Shown here: piece by piece, positions 55,324 through 63,422 of the stretch
Layout: each line of letters starts with the position of its first letter
Numbering within the stretch: position 1 is the first letter of the stretch
Assembly (NCBI GenBank): GCA_963806635.1
Contig: CAWDZA010000023.1
Location: 62,001-126,000, forward strand
Origin: CAVVEQ01 sp963806635
GTDB lineage: Bacteria; Chloroflexota; Anaerolineae; Anaerolineales; Anaerolineaceae
DNA length: 64,000 bases
Reading direction: 5' to 3'
Made by a program: the position numbers and the translations under genes
The notes under the pieces: model-generated
Seen by the model: only the letters and a program-made list of their open reading frames with translations
Database searches by the model: none
Told to the model about the DNA's origin: nothing

Positions 55324-56378
55324 CAACCGCAGAAAACACCGTCCGCCCGTCGCTGCTGCAGAACAAAGCTGTCCGCACCTTGCTGCGTTACAGCGGGATG
55401 ATCATCTTCGCTTTGCTGCTCTTCGGGCTGATCCTCCTGCTTTCCGGGCAGGATCCCATTCAATCCTACAAAGATATCTTCACCGCCACCTTCGGAAGTG
55501 CCTACGGGTTCTCTGAAGTGATCGTTGCCATGATCCCCATGCTCATCACCGCCCTGGCAGTGGCGCTGCCCTCGCGGGTGGGGTTGATCAACGTGGGCGG
55601 TGAGGGCCAGCTCTATATCGGAGCAGCCTTTGCCACCTGGGCGGCCCTCACCTTCAAAGACCTGCCCAGTTGGGGGCTCATCCCTCTCATGGTTCTGTTG
55701 GCAATGATAGGCGGCGCATTGTGGGCTTTCATTCCAGGATATCTCAAAGCGATCGGGCTGGTGAATGAAACAATCACCAGCCTGCTGCTCAACTCCGTCG
55801 CACCGAAGATCGTTGGGTTTCTCATATTCGGCTACTGGCATTCCGCATTGGACACGGTGAAAACCCCCAATTTTGTGGATGCCGCCCGCCTGCCCACCTT
55901 CTTCGGCACCCGCATCCATTTGGGTCTGATCTTCGGGTTGGTACTTCTGGCAGCCTTCTGGGCGGTGATGAAATATACCCGCTGGGGGTTGGAAATGCGC
56001 TCGATCGGCGGAAATGCCCAGGCAGCCCTGCGCAATGGGCTGCCGGTCAAGAAATACATCGTCATCGTCATGTGCATCGGCGGCGCCATCGCCGGGTTGG
56101 CCGGAATGGTGCAGGTGTCGGGATTCTACGGCGTGCTCCTCCTGAATTTCTCATTGAGCCTGGGATTTATGGGGTTCCTGATCTGCTGGCTGGCGGGTGG
56201 TGAACCGCTTGGCATTCTCCTCATGTCCTTCGTAGTTTCGGTCATCTTTACCGGTGGCAACCTGCTGCAGCTCACCCGTGGTATCCCCTTCGCCACCATC
56301 AACGTCTTGTTGGCCATCGCCCTCTTCGTGGTGCTGGCGCAGCCCACTTTCAGCCTCACCCGGGAGAAAAGTAAATGA
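55320..56378 (+). CDS. Nucleoside/BMP-type ABC transporter permease 1
   Basis: 352 residues, about 9 membrane segments. ALPSRVGLINVGGEGQLYIGA near residue 80 and LKAIGLVNETITSLLLNSVA near 140 are typical of YufP/NupP permeases (BPD_transp_2). It overlaps both neighbours by 4 nt, so the three genes are translationally coupled. Confidence 0.92.
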   Translation: MTTAENTVRPSLLQNKAVRTLLRYSGMIIFALLLFGLILLLSGQDPIQSYKDIFTATFGSAYGFSEVIVAMIPMLITALAVALPSRVGLINVGGEGQLYIGAAFATWAALTFKDLPSWGLIPLMVLLAMIGGALWAFIPGYLKAIGLVNETITSLLLNSVAPKIVGFLIFGYWHSALDTVKTPNFVDAARLPTFFGTRIHLGLIFGLVLLAAFWAVMKYTRWGLEMRSIGGNAQAALRNGLPVKKYIVIVMCIGGAIAGLAGMVQVSGFYGVLLLNFSLSLGFMGFLICWLAGGEPLGILLMSFVVSVIFTGGNLLQLTRGIPFATINVLLAIALFVVLAQPTFSLTREKSK

Positions 56379-57292
56379 CGCTTCTCGCTATTCTTGGGGT
56401 TCTCTCTAGCGCCATCTTTTCCGGTACATCCCTGCTCTACGCCACCTTGGGCGAGATCGTCGATGAACGCGCCGGAATTGTCAACCTTGGCTTGGAAGGG
56501 GTGCTACTGGTGGGTGCGTCCACCGGCTTCGCGGTCACCTCCGTGACCGGCAACCCCTACCTGGGGGTTCTCATCGCAGTCCTTGCCGGCGGTTTAATGA
56601 ACCTGATCCTTGCCTACCTGGTGGTCACCCGCAAGGCAAACCAGCTCGCCAGCGGGTTGACCCTCATGTTCCTGGGCATCGGTCTCTCCGCCTTGATCGG
56701 AAAGGGGTTCACAGGAACCAGGATCACAGGTTTACCGCGCTTTCTGCTGCCGGGGCTCTCTGAGCTGCCAAAGGTCTATACCTCGCTCTTTAAATTCGAT
56801 TTTCTCATCTTCCTTGTCATTCCGATGGCGATCCTGATCTGGTGGGTGCTTTTCCGCACCCGCTGGGGGTTATCGCTCCGAGCTGTTGGAGAAAATGCCG
56901 ATACCGCCTATGCTTCCGGACGCAATCCTTTTCTGATCCGCTACCAGGCTCTCTTCATCGGGGGATTGCTCGCGGGTCTTGGCGCAGCCCACCTTTCAAT
57001 TGCCTTCACCATGAACTGGGGGGAATATATGACTGGTGGAAGGGGATTTATCGCCATTGCCCTGGTCATCTTTTCGAAATGGCATCCGATACGGGCGATC
57101 GTCGGCGCATTGCTCTTCAGCGGTGCAGTCGCCTTCCAATTGCTCCTGCAGGCTGCCGGAGTACAGATCTCTCCCTTCCTGCTTGATATGATCCCCTATA
57201 TTGTCACCCTGATCGTCCTATTGATCTGGGGTGGTACTCGTCGGCAATCCGCCCCGGCAAGTTTGGGGCGTGTGTATCAGGGAACTGAATAA
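56375..57292 (+). CDS. Nucleoside/BMP-type ABC transporter permease 2
   Basis: 305 residues. The N-terminal region TSLLYATLGEIVDERAGIVN followed by LGLEGVLLVGA is the YufQ/NupQ pattern; RAVGENADTAYASGRNP near 170 is the cytoplasmic coupling loop. About 8-9 membrane segments. It overlaps permease 1 by 4 nt, and the receptor gene follows 94 nt downstream. Confidence 0.92.
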   Translation: MTLLAILGVLSSAIFSGTSLLYATLGEIVDERAGIVNLGLEGVLLVGASTGFAVTSVTGNPYLGVLIAVLAGGLMNLILAYLVVTRKANQLASGLTLMFLGIGLSALIGKGFTGTRITGLPRFLLPGLSELPKVYTSLFKFDFLIFLVIPMAILIWWVLFRTRWGLSLRAVGENADTAYASGRNPFLIRYQALFIGGLLAGLGAAHLSIAFTMNWGEYMTGGRGFIAIALVIFSKWHPIRAIVGALLFSGAVAFQLLLQAAGVQISPFLLDMIPYIVTLIVLLIWGGTRRQSAPASLGRVYQGTE

Positions 57293-57304
57293 ATTTCTCA
57301 GAAC

Positions 57305-57315
57305 AAGGGAGGTGA
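57305..57315 (+). promoter_or_regulatory. Orphan Shine-Dalgarno-like element before the BMP receptor gene
   Basis: AAGGGAGGTGA, nearly a perfect match to the 16S rRNA 3' end, 72 nt before the ATG at 57387 and with no useful start codon behind it (the only GTG overlaps it and gives five codons). The true ribosome site (AGAGGAG) lies next to the gene. Confidence 0.45.
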
Positions 57316-57386
57316 CCTGTAAAAAATAATCCTGTCAAGTAATCAGATTGAAACAGATGAACACCTAAATCTAAGAGGAGTAGAAA

Positions 57387-58559
57387 ATGAAACACAGACC
57401 GATTTTTGTCTTGCTCGCAGTATTGATGATCTCCGCCATGGTGCTCTCAGCCTGCGCACCAGCACCCGCCCCGACGGAAGCGCCTGCCGCTCCAGCCCCA
57501 ACCGAGGCTCCTGCCGCCCCGACGGAAGCACCTGCTGCGCCTGCCACCGAAGCGGGTCCATGCCTGAAGATCGGCGCGCTCTTTGGCGGCGCGGTGACGG
57601 ATGCCGGCTATAACCAGGCATTCTACGAGAGCGTGATGGCTATTAAGAAGAATATTCCCTGCGTTGAGATCATCACCGCCGAGAATGTTCCGGATGAAGC
57701 CGGCGCCACCACCACCATGGAGAACATGATCTCCCAAGGCGCGAAAATGATCATCGCCACCGCCTTCAACCACCAATACCCCGCCCTGGATCTTTCCAAG
57801 AAATATCCGGATGTGATCTTCGAGCATGCCGGCGGCTGGGAGATGGGCGATAACTTTGCCAACTTCTTTGGCGATCCTGTGAACGCCTGGTACCTGATGG
57901 GCGCAGCCGCAGCCAAGATGACCGAATCCAAAAAACTCGGTTTTGTGGCAGCCTTCCCCCTGGGCTGGTCGCTCACCTTCGCGAATGCGTTCGAGCTTGG
58001 CGCGCAATCGGTGGATCCTGAAGTGACCACCACGGTTGCCTATACCTTCGGCTGGGGCGATAGCGCCAAGGAAGCGGATGCCACCAATTCCCTGATCAAC
58101 CAGGGCGCGGATGTGATCACCATGCACGTCGATTCCCCTGCCACCGTTATCGGCACTGCTGAATCCCGCGGTGTTAAGACCATTGGCTTCCAGTCGCTGG
58201 CTGCCCAGCAATTCGCGCCCGAAAATTGGATCACCGGCACCGGCTACGACCTGGGCGGAAAGCTCACCTGGTTAACCTCCACGGTTCTCGATAAGACCTG
58301 GAAACCGATCTTCCTGCGCTGCGGCATGCCCGATGGCTGCGTCCTTGTGGCACCCTTCGGGAAGAACGTTCCCCAGGACGTTCAGGACTTTGTGAACCAG
58401 TTGAAACAGGACCTGAATGATGGCAAGATCGTTCCGTTCGCCGGACCGATCGTCGATCAGGATGGCACCGTGCGAATCAAGGAAGGCGAAGTGCTCAGCT
58501 CCGACGTGATGAGCAATGTCGATTGGTTCGTAAAAGGGATCAACGGCTCGCCCAAATAA
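57387..58559 (+). CDS. BMP-family ABC transporter substrate-binding lipoprotein
   Basis: 390 residues. Lipobox VLSAC (C23), then an APTEAPAAP repeat linker to about residue 58. The BMP (Med/PnrA) domain starts at LKIGALFGGAVTDAGYNQAF, including the family motif TDAGYNQ, and contains ITMHVDSPATV and NWITGTGYDLG. Receptors of this family bind nucleosides, purines or related compounds. It belongs to the importer at 53776-57292. Preceded by an orphan SD and followed by a hairpin. Confidence 0.92.
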   Translation: MKHRPIFVLLAVLMISAMVLSACAPAPAPTEAPAAPAPTEAPAAPTEAPAAPATEAGPCLKIGALFGGAVTDAGYNQAFYESVMAIKKNIPCVEIITAENVPDEAGATTTMENMISQGAKMIIATAFNHQYPALDLSKKYPDVIFEHAGGWEMGDNFANFFGDPVNAWYLMGAAAAKMTESKKLGFVAAFPLGWSLTFANAFELGAQSVDPEVTTTVAYTFGWGDSAKEADATNSLINQGADVITMHVDSPATVIGTAESRGVKTIGFQSLAAQQFAPENWITGTGYDLGGKLTWLTSTVLDKTWKPIFLRCGMPDGCVLVAPFGKNVPQDVQDFVNQLKQDLNDGKIVPFAGPIVDQDGTVRIKEGEVLSSDVMSNVDWFVKGINGSPK

Positions 58560-58581
58560 ACTGATCAATTTCGATTGTTTT

Positions 58582-58612
58582 TCTTCCGGAGGGATCGAAT
58601 CCCTCCGGAAGA
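58582..58612 (+). terminator. Hairpin after the BMP receptor gene
   Basis: Perfect 14-bp stem TCTTCCGGAGGGAT / ATCCCTCCGGAAGA with a 3-nt loop (CGA), 22 nt after the stop; no U-run. Likely partial terminator or mRNA 3' stabiliser ahead of the YlbE gene. Confidence 0.65.
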
Positions 58613-58675
58613 CCTGGTTTGTGATATGAAAAGACAGGTCTGACCTGCGAATCCCGCCTGTGTGGAGGAGTGCCA

Positions 58676-59917
58676 ATGGACATCAAGCAAAGAATTGAAA
58701 AAGCAAATATGGAAGCCGTGGAGAGATTGACCTCCGGTCAACCTGTCCTGGTTGATATTGCCCCGGCGGGGGAGGTCATCCCCGGTATGCAGGGGAAAAT
58801 GATCACCCATTCCGGGCCTCCCATCGAATGGTCACATATGTGCGGTGCGCAGCAAGGTGCGGTGATCGCCATGGTGATCTTCGAGGGCTGGGCGGATTCC
58901 GTTGAGTCTGCGCGTAAATTGTTGGATAAGGGTGATATCCGATTGGAGCCCAACCACCATCACAAAGCAGTCGGACCGATGGCTGGCACCATCTCCCCCT
59001 CCCTGCCGGTTTTCGTTGTGGAAAATAAAACCTTCGGTAACAGGGCATTCTGCCGAAACGTGGAAGGCAGGCAGCAATTTGGAGAGTATAGCCAGGATGC
59101 CATTGATGCGCTTCGTAAATGGCGGGATATTCAAGCGCCCGCATTGCGAAAGGCCCTCCAGCAAATGGGCGGACTTGATCTCAAACCAATCCTGACCAAG
59201 GCACTTACCATGGGGGATGAGCTTCATAACCGCCACAGCGCTGCATCCAGCCTTTTTGCAAATGCTTTCATGATGCCGCTTGCCGGTCTGGATCTTCCGA
59301 AATCCGAATTGTTCCCAACCCTTGGACTGCTGGTCAATCATGACCTGATCTTCCTTGGGTTGGCCATGGCAGCCGGGAAGGCCATCGCCGACCCCGCCTA
59401 TGGCGTCGAGTGCAGCACCCTTGTCACCGCCATGTGCCGTAACGGGGTCGAGTTCGCCATCCGCGTGAGCGGACTGGGTGATGAATGGTTCACCGCTCCT
59501 GCCCCGGCCGTGGATGGATTATATGTAACCGGTTACTCAGATAAAGATGCCGGCTTGGATATGGGTGATTCTGCCATTACGGAGACGGTGGGATGGGGTG
59601 GTTTTGTCATCGGCGGCGCGCCCGGGATCCTCAGCCTGGTGGGCGGTACTCCGGAAGAAGCTCTTGCCTACACCAGGGAAATGAGAACGATCACCACTGC
59701 GGCTCATCCGGTTTACCGCATGCCCGCATTTGGATTCGAAGGCGCACCGATCGGGATCGATATTCGCAAGGTGGTGCAGAGCAGTGTCACGCCCATCATC
59801 GATACTGCTATAGCCCATAAGCTGCCCGGGTATCCCAAGATCGGCGCAGGAATGGTTCGCGCTCCACTGGAATGCTTCAAGAAAGCCCTGATCGCTTTCA
59901 GCCACAAGTATCAATAA
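58676..59917 (+). CDS. ylbE: YlbE/AllG-like DUF1116 protein
   Basis: 413 residues, close to E. coli YlbE (AllG). ATG at 58676 has GGAGGAG at ideal distance; GTG at 58670 is too close. Family pattern: QPVLVDIAPAGEVIPGM, GPPIEWSHMCGAQQGAVI, EPNHHHKAVGPMAGTISPS and MGDELHNRHSAASSL. In E. coli the fdrA, ylbE and ylbF products (AllF, AllG, AllH) are reported to form oxamate carbamoyltransferase in anaerobic allantoin use. Here the gene lies between a purine/nucleoside-type importer and fdrA, so a role in catabolism of a ureide or purine is likely. No ylbF was found in the window. Confidence 0.85.
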   Translation: MDIKQRIEKANMEAVERLTSGQPVLVDIAPAGEVIPGMQGKMITHSGPPIEWSHMCGAQQGAVIAMVIFEGWADSVESARKLLDKGDIRLEPNHHHKAVGPMAGTISPSLPVFVVENKTFGNRAFCRNVEGRQQFGEYSQDAIDALRKWRDIQAPALRKALQQMGGLDLKPILTKALTMGDELHNRHSAASSLFANAFMMPLAGLDLPKSELFPTLGLLVNHDLIFLGLAMAAGKAIADPAYGVECSTLVTAMCRNGVEFAIRVSGLGDEWFTAPAPAVDGLYVTGYSDKDAGLDMGDSAITETVGWGGFVIGGAPGILSLVGGTPEEALAYTREMRTITTAAHPVYRMPAFGFEGAPIGIDIRKVVQSSVTPIIDTAIAHKLPGYPKIGAGMVRAPLECFKKALIAFSHKYQ

Positions 59918-59930
59918 AAAAGGATCTCAT

Positions 59931-61470
59931 ATGGCTTCCGGTTTTATCGTCCGCAAGAATCAGTATTACGACTCCCTCTTCCTGATGGGGGTGAACAAGC
60001 GTATTCTCGACCAGCCCGGGGTGACACAATCCGCCGTCCTGATGGGCAGCGATATGAATAAAGCCCTCCTGGTGGATATTGGATTGGACCTTGCCGGCCT
60101 GAAGGATGCCGGGCCAAATGACCTGGTGGTTGCGGTGATTGCTGATAACCAGCAGGTGGTCGATGAGACCCTGGGTCAATTTGACCAGATTCTCAATGCA
60201 GGGTCTGCTCCAAGGGCGAAAACCAAGCTCCACACCCTTCAGGATGGGATTGCCTCCCGTCCAAATGCCAACCTGGCTGTCATCTCTCTGCCCGGGGAAT
60301 ACGCCGCCGGAGAAGCCCGAAAGGCGATCGAATCCGGGCTGCATGTTTTTCTTTTCAGCGATAACGTCTCCATCGAAGATGAATTGGAATTGAAAAAATT
60401 GGCAGCCGGGAAAGGTCTGCTTGTGATGGGCCCGGATTGCGGGACCAGCCTGATCGGGGCAAAGGGATTGGTTTTGCCAACGCCGTCCGCAAGGGCAGGA
60501 TTGGCGCAGTCGGGCCCGCCGGTACTGGGTTGCAGGAATTCACCTGCCAGGTGCATAACGCCGGGCAGGGTATTTCGCACGCCATTGGCACCGGCAGTCA
60601 CGATCTATCCGATTCCATCGGGGGGTTGACCACCTTCGCCGCCCTGGAAGCGCTGGAAGCATGGATGCGGGCACCGAAGTGATCGCCGTGATCTCAAAAC
60701 CGCCCGGATCGAAAACCCTTGAGAAAATGATCGAGCGGTTCAAAACCAGCCGCAAACCGGTGGTCGCCTGTTTTCTCGGGATCGAAACATCCAGGCTGGA
60801 AAAAACGGAGGGATTCTACCCCGCAGCCACCATCGATGGCGCGGTGGATATTTCCCTGAGGATGCTTGGGAGTGAGTTACCCAGCCTGAATGGTCATGAT
60901 TGGGAAGAATTGCAGAGGTCGGAAAGTTCGGCGTGGTCGGGTGAGCAACGCTATTTACGCGGGTTGTTTGCAGGCGGGACCTTTTGTTATCAATCCCAGC
61001 AGATCATGCGCCAGGCAGGTTTGCAGGTATTTTCAAACTCCCCGCTTGACAAGAAATTCGGCCTGGAGCATCCCGAAAAGAGCCGTGAACACAGCGTGGT
61101 GGATATGGGTGATGATTTTTACACCCGTGGCCGGCCACACCCGATGATCGATGGCACCTGGCGCAGTCAGCGCATTCTATCCGAAGCCCGGGACCCATCG
61201 GTGGCGGTATTGCTCCTCGATTTCATTCTTGGACATAATGCTTCCCTCGACCCGGTCGGAGATCTTTTGGAGTCCATCATTGAAGCGAAAAGAATTGCCC
61301 GTGAGCGGGGTGGATTCCTAAGCGTGGTCGCCTCGATTTGCGGGACGGATGGGGATCTCCAGGATCTGGAACTGCAGATAAAAATGCTGCGCGAAGCCGG
61401 GGTCATCGTTTTTCAGAGCAACGCGAGTGCGGTTTCTTTCTGCACCGAGTTGATCAAAAGAAGGAAATAA
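59931..61470 (+). CDS. fdrA: FdrA/AllF-like acyl-CoA-synthetase-fold protein, two frameshifts
   Basis: About 513 residues after joining three frames; E. coli FdrA is slightly longer. N-terminal region, then the succinyl-CoA-synthetase-like core: LVMGPDCGTSLIGAKG, (GFANAVRKGRIGAVG)PAGTGLQE, HAIGTGSHDLSDSIGG, VIAVISKPPG, and a C-terminal part with LLDFILGHNASLDP. Joins: a missing G at 60470-60471 and a missing base between 60660 and 60661. The gene starts 13 nt after ylbE with AAAGGATC before the ATG. Known relatives take part in oxamate carbamoyltransferase activity. Sequencing error is favoured because all parts are conserved. Confidence 0.82.
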
Positions 61471-61475
61471 TCCTG

Positions 61476-61649
61476 ATGGAAAATAACGTGGCGAACCTTC
61501 TCAATGAGCCCCTGGTGGCGATCAACCTCGGTTTATCCGGCTTTGCCGATAATCTGGAGGTTCAGGATGTCGAGGTGGTGCGGGTCGATTGGGCGCCTTC
61601 AGCCGGCGGCGACCAGGAAATGATCGATATCCTGGATACATTGCTGTAG
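61476..61649 (+). CDS. Small FdrA-associated protein (FdrA-domain type)
   Basis: 57 residues from ATG 61476, with AAGGAA upstream overlapping the fdrA stop. NEPLVAINLGLSGFADNL and VEVVRVDWAPSAGGDQEMIDILD match what I remember of the small proteins annotated FdrA-domain protein that accompany ylbE/fdrA in anaerobes. It probably joins the same complex. Too short for wide recognition, so easily missed by automatic annotation. Confidence 0.7.
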   Translation: MENNVANLLNEPLVAINLGLSGFADNLEVQDVEVVRVDWAPSAGGDQEMIDILDTLL

Positions 61650-61736
61650 GCAATCCGAAAAATAAAGCCGAAAAGCGGTTGGCAATGCTCTCCCGCGGGT
61701 TTATCCGGGGTGGACAACATTTAAACTAGCGGAGAT

Positions 61737-63035
61737 CTACCGTCCATGCTTCCGGGCTTGCTTTTCCTGCTCCGCCAGGATGCCCATCACCTCGTCTGCG
61801 TACCTGCCCTGCTGCAGCAGATCAGCCATCAGCTTCATGGGTTTATCGATGTGCTTGAAGAAGTACTTGTACCCGGCGCACAGGTAATTCAAGCCCGGAT
61901 CGCCATCCGGGGTGTGGATGAAGCGGTTGCGCGGGCACTCCCCGTAACAGGCAAACAGCACCTCACACTCGCGGCAGTATTTGGGCAGCGTATCAAATTT
62001 ATCCCGCCCAAATTTGCGCTGCTGCGGGGAGGCGATCATTTCCACCATGTGCGTTTCCAGGATGTTTCCCAGCTTGAATCTTGGCTCGACGAAATGATCG
62101 CAGGAATACAGGTCGCCATTGTGCTCCATCGCCAGGGCGTCGCCGCAGGTCTTCTGGAAGATGCACATGCTTGGCTGACCCATCCAGCTGGCCAGTGAGA
62201 CATCAAAGTTGATCACAAATATTTTGCCCACATCCTTGCGTACCCACTCGTCAAAGATCGCTGCCAAGAAGCGCCCGTATTGTTCCGGCTTGACCGTGCG
62301 CTCGGTCACCAGGTCGCCCGCCTGCGTGTATAGCGGCCGGTTTCCAGGGCGTTCCCCCCAGCCCTCATTCGCCAGGGGCAGCATCTCGGCGGTGGAGCGC
62401 TCCACGATGGGTATGAACTGCATGTACTGGGCTTTGATCTCATCGCGGAAATAGCGGTAGACCTCCAGGGGATGATCCGCATTGGCTGTGTTGACCGTAG
62501 TCAGGATGTTGACATCCACCTTGTGTTCATTGAGGATGTTCCAGGCTTTCAGCACGCGTTTGTGGGTGCCCTGCCCGCCCTTGTTCACCCGGTAGGTATC
62601 GTGCATTTCCTGGGTTCCATCCATGCTCAGCCCCACCAAAAAGTTGTTCTCCTTGAAGAAAGCCGCGAAAGCGTCATCCACCTTGATCCCGTTCGTCTGG
62701 ATGTTATATGCGACCTGCTGCCGCGGGTGGCGATATTTTTTCACCAGCTCCACGGAGCGCTTGAAGAAATCCAACCCCATCAGGGTGGGCTCCCCGCCCT
62801 GCCAGGCGATGGTCACCTCGGGCTCCTGGTGGGCTTCCAGCAGCCCGCGGATATAGCCTTCCAGCACCTCATCCGTCATGCGGAAGCGGCTGTCGGGATA
62901 GAGCAATTCCTTGGAGAGAAAGAAACAGTATTTACAATCCAGGTTGCAGGTGGCGCCGGTGGGCTTGGCCAGCAGGTGGAATGCGCGGGGGGCATCCTTG
63001 GGGTAAGTTTTTGGGGGTGGGGGAAATTCAGCCAA
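61737..63035 (-). CDS. Anaerobic sulfatase-maturating enzyme-like radical SAM protein (SPASM)
   Basis: 432 residues. Radical SAM cluster motif C30-x3-C34-x2-C37 (ATCNLDCKYCFF), WQGGEPTLMGLDFF, YNIQTNGIKVDD and SMDGTQEMHDTYR. C-terminal SPASM cysteines include SMCIFQKTCGDALAMEHNGD, YSCDH, YCRECEVLFACYGECPRNRF and YLCAGY. Known members oxidise a Ser or Cys of a sulfatase to formylglycine without oxygen. No sulfatase gene lies in the window, so the target is elsewhere or differs. Convergent with the FdrA operon. Confidence 0.87.
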   Translation of the reverse strand: MAEFPPPPKTYPKDAPRAFHLLAKPTGATCNLDCKYCFFLSKELLYPDSRFRMTDEVLEGYIRGLLEAHQEPEVTIAWQGGEPTLMGLDFFKRSVELVKKYRHPRQQVAYNIQTNGIKVDDAFAAFFKENNFLVGLSMDGTQEMHDTYRVNKGGQGTHKRVLKAWNILNEHKVDVNILTTVNTANADHPLEVYRYFRDEIKAQYMQFIPIVERSTAEMLPLANEGWGERPGNRPLYTQAGDLVTERTVKPEQYGRFLAAIFDEWVRKDVGKIFVINFDVSLASWMGQPSMCIFQKTCGDALAMEHNGDLYSCDHFVEPRFKLGNILETHMVEMIASPQQRKFGRDKFDTLPKYCRECEVLFACYGECPRNRFIHTPDGDPGLNYLCAGYKYFFKHIDKPMKLMADLLQQGRYADEVMGILAEQEKQARKHGR

Positions 63036-63158
63036 GTTCGTTGCTCCTGTTTATGGATATCGGCGAAGGATCAGCCGATAACCTTCTTTGAAACATCCTG
63101 TTCTTGCCTTTGAAACGCTGCCAGTCCATGCGGCGGCGATTGTGGTCGGCATTCCGGT

Positions 63159-63278
63159 TTAATGCTGTTCCTCCGGGTGCACCCCAGTGGTAAGCGTGGA
63201 TGCCATGCCCTCGGGAACGATCGCCAGCGCCACGGTCAAACCCGACATAAGATCCGGTAAGGGCGTCGCGCGCTTCAA
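63159..63278 (-). pseudogene. N-terminal remnant of a SulP-family anion permease gene
   Basis: Minus strand from TTG 63278: 39 codons containing LPDLMSGLTVALAIVPEG and TTGVHP, the typical first membrane segment of SulP (sulfate/anion) permeases, then HPEEQH and stop. Everything that should follow is missing. The gap 63036-63422 holds no other coding trace. Confidence 0.5.
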
Positions 63279-63422
63279 TTATAGGCTGTGGGTCATCGCT
63301 GGGGTTGACTCCTCATAAAGATGCTCCGAAAATGATTCCGGTTGTTCTATTGTAAGGGGAAATCATCCAAACCGCGGTTACGGAGAGGATTGGTGATCGG
63401 AAGCAATCAAACGCTGGATCGA

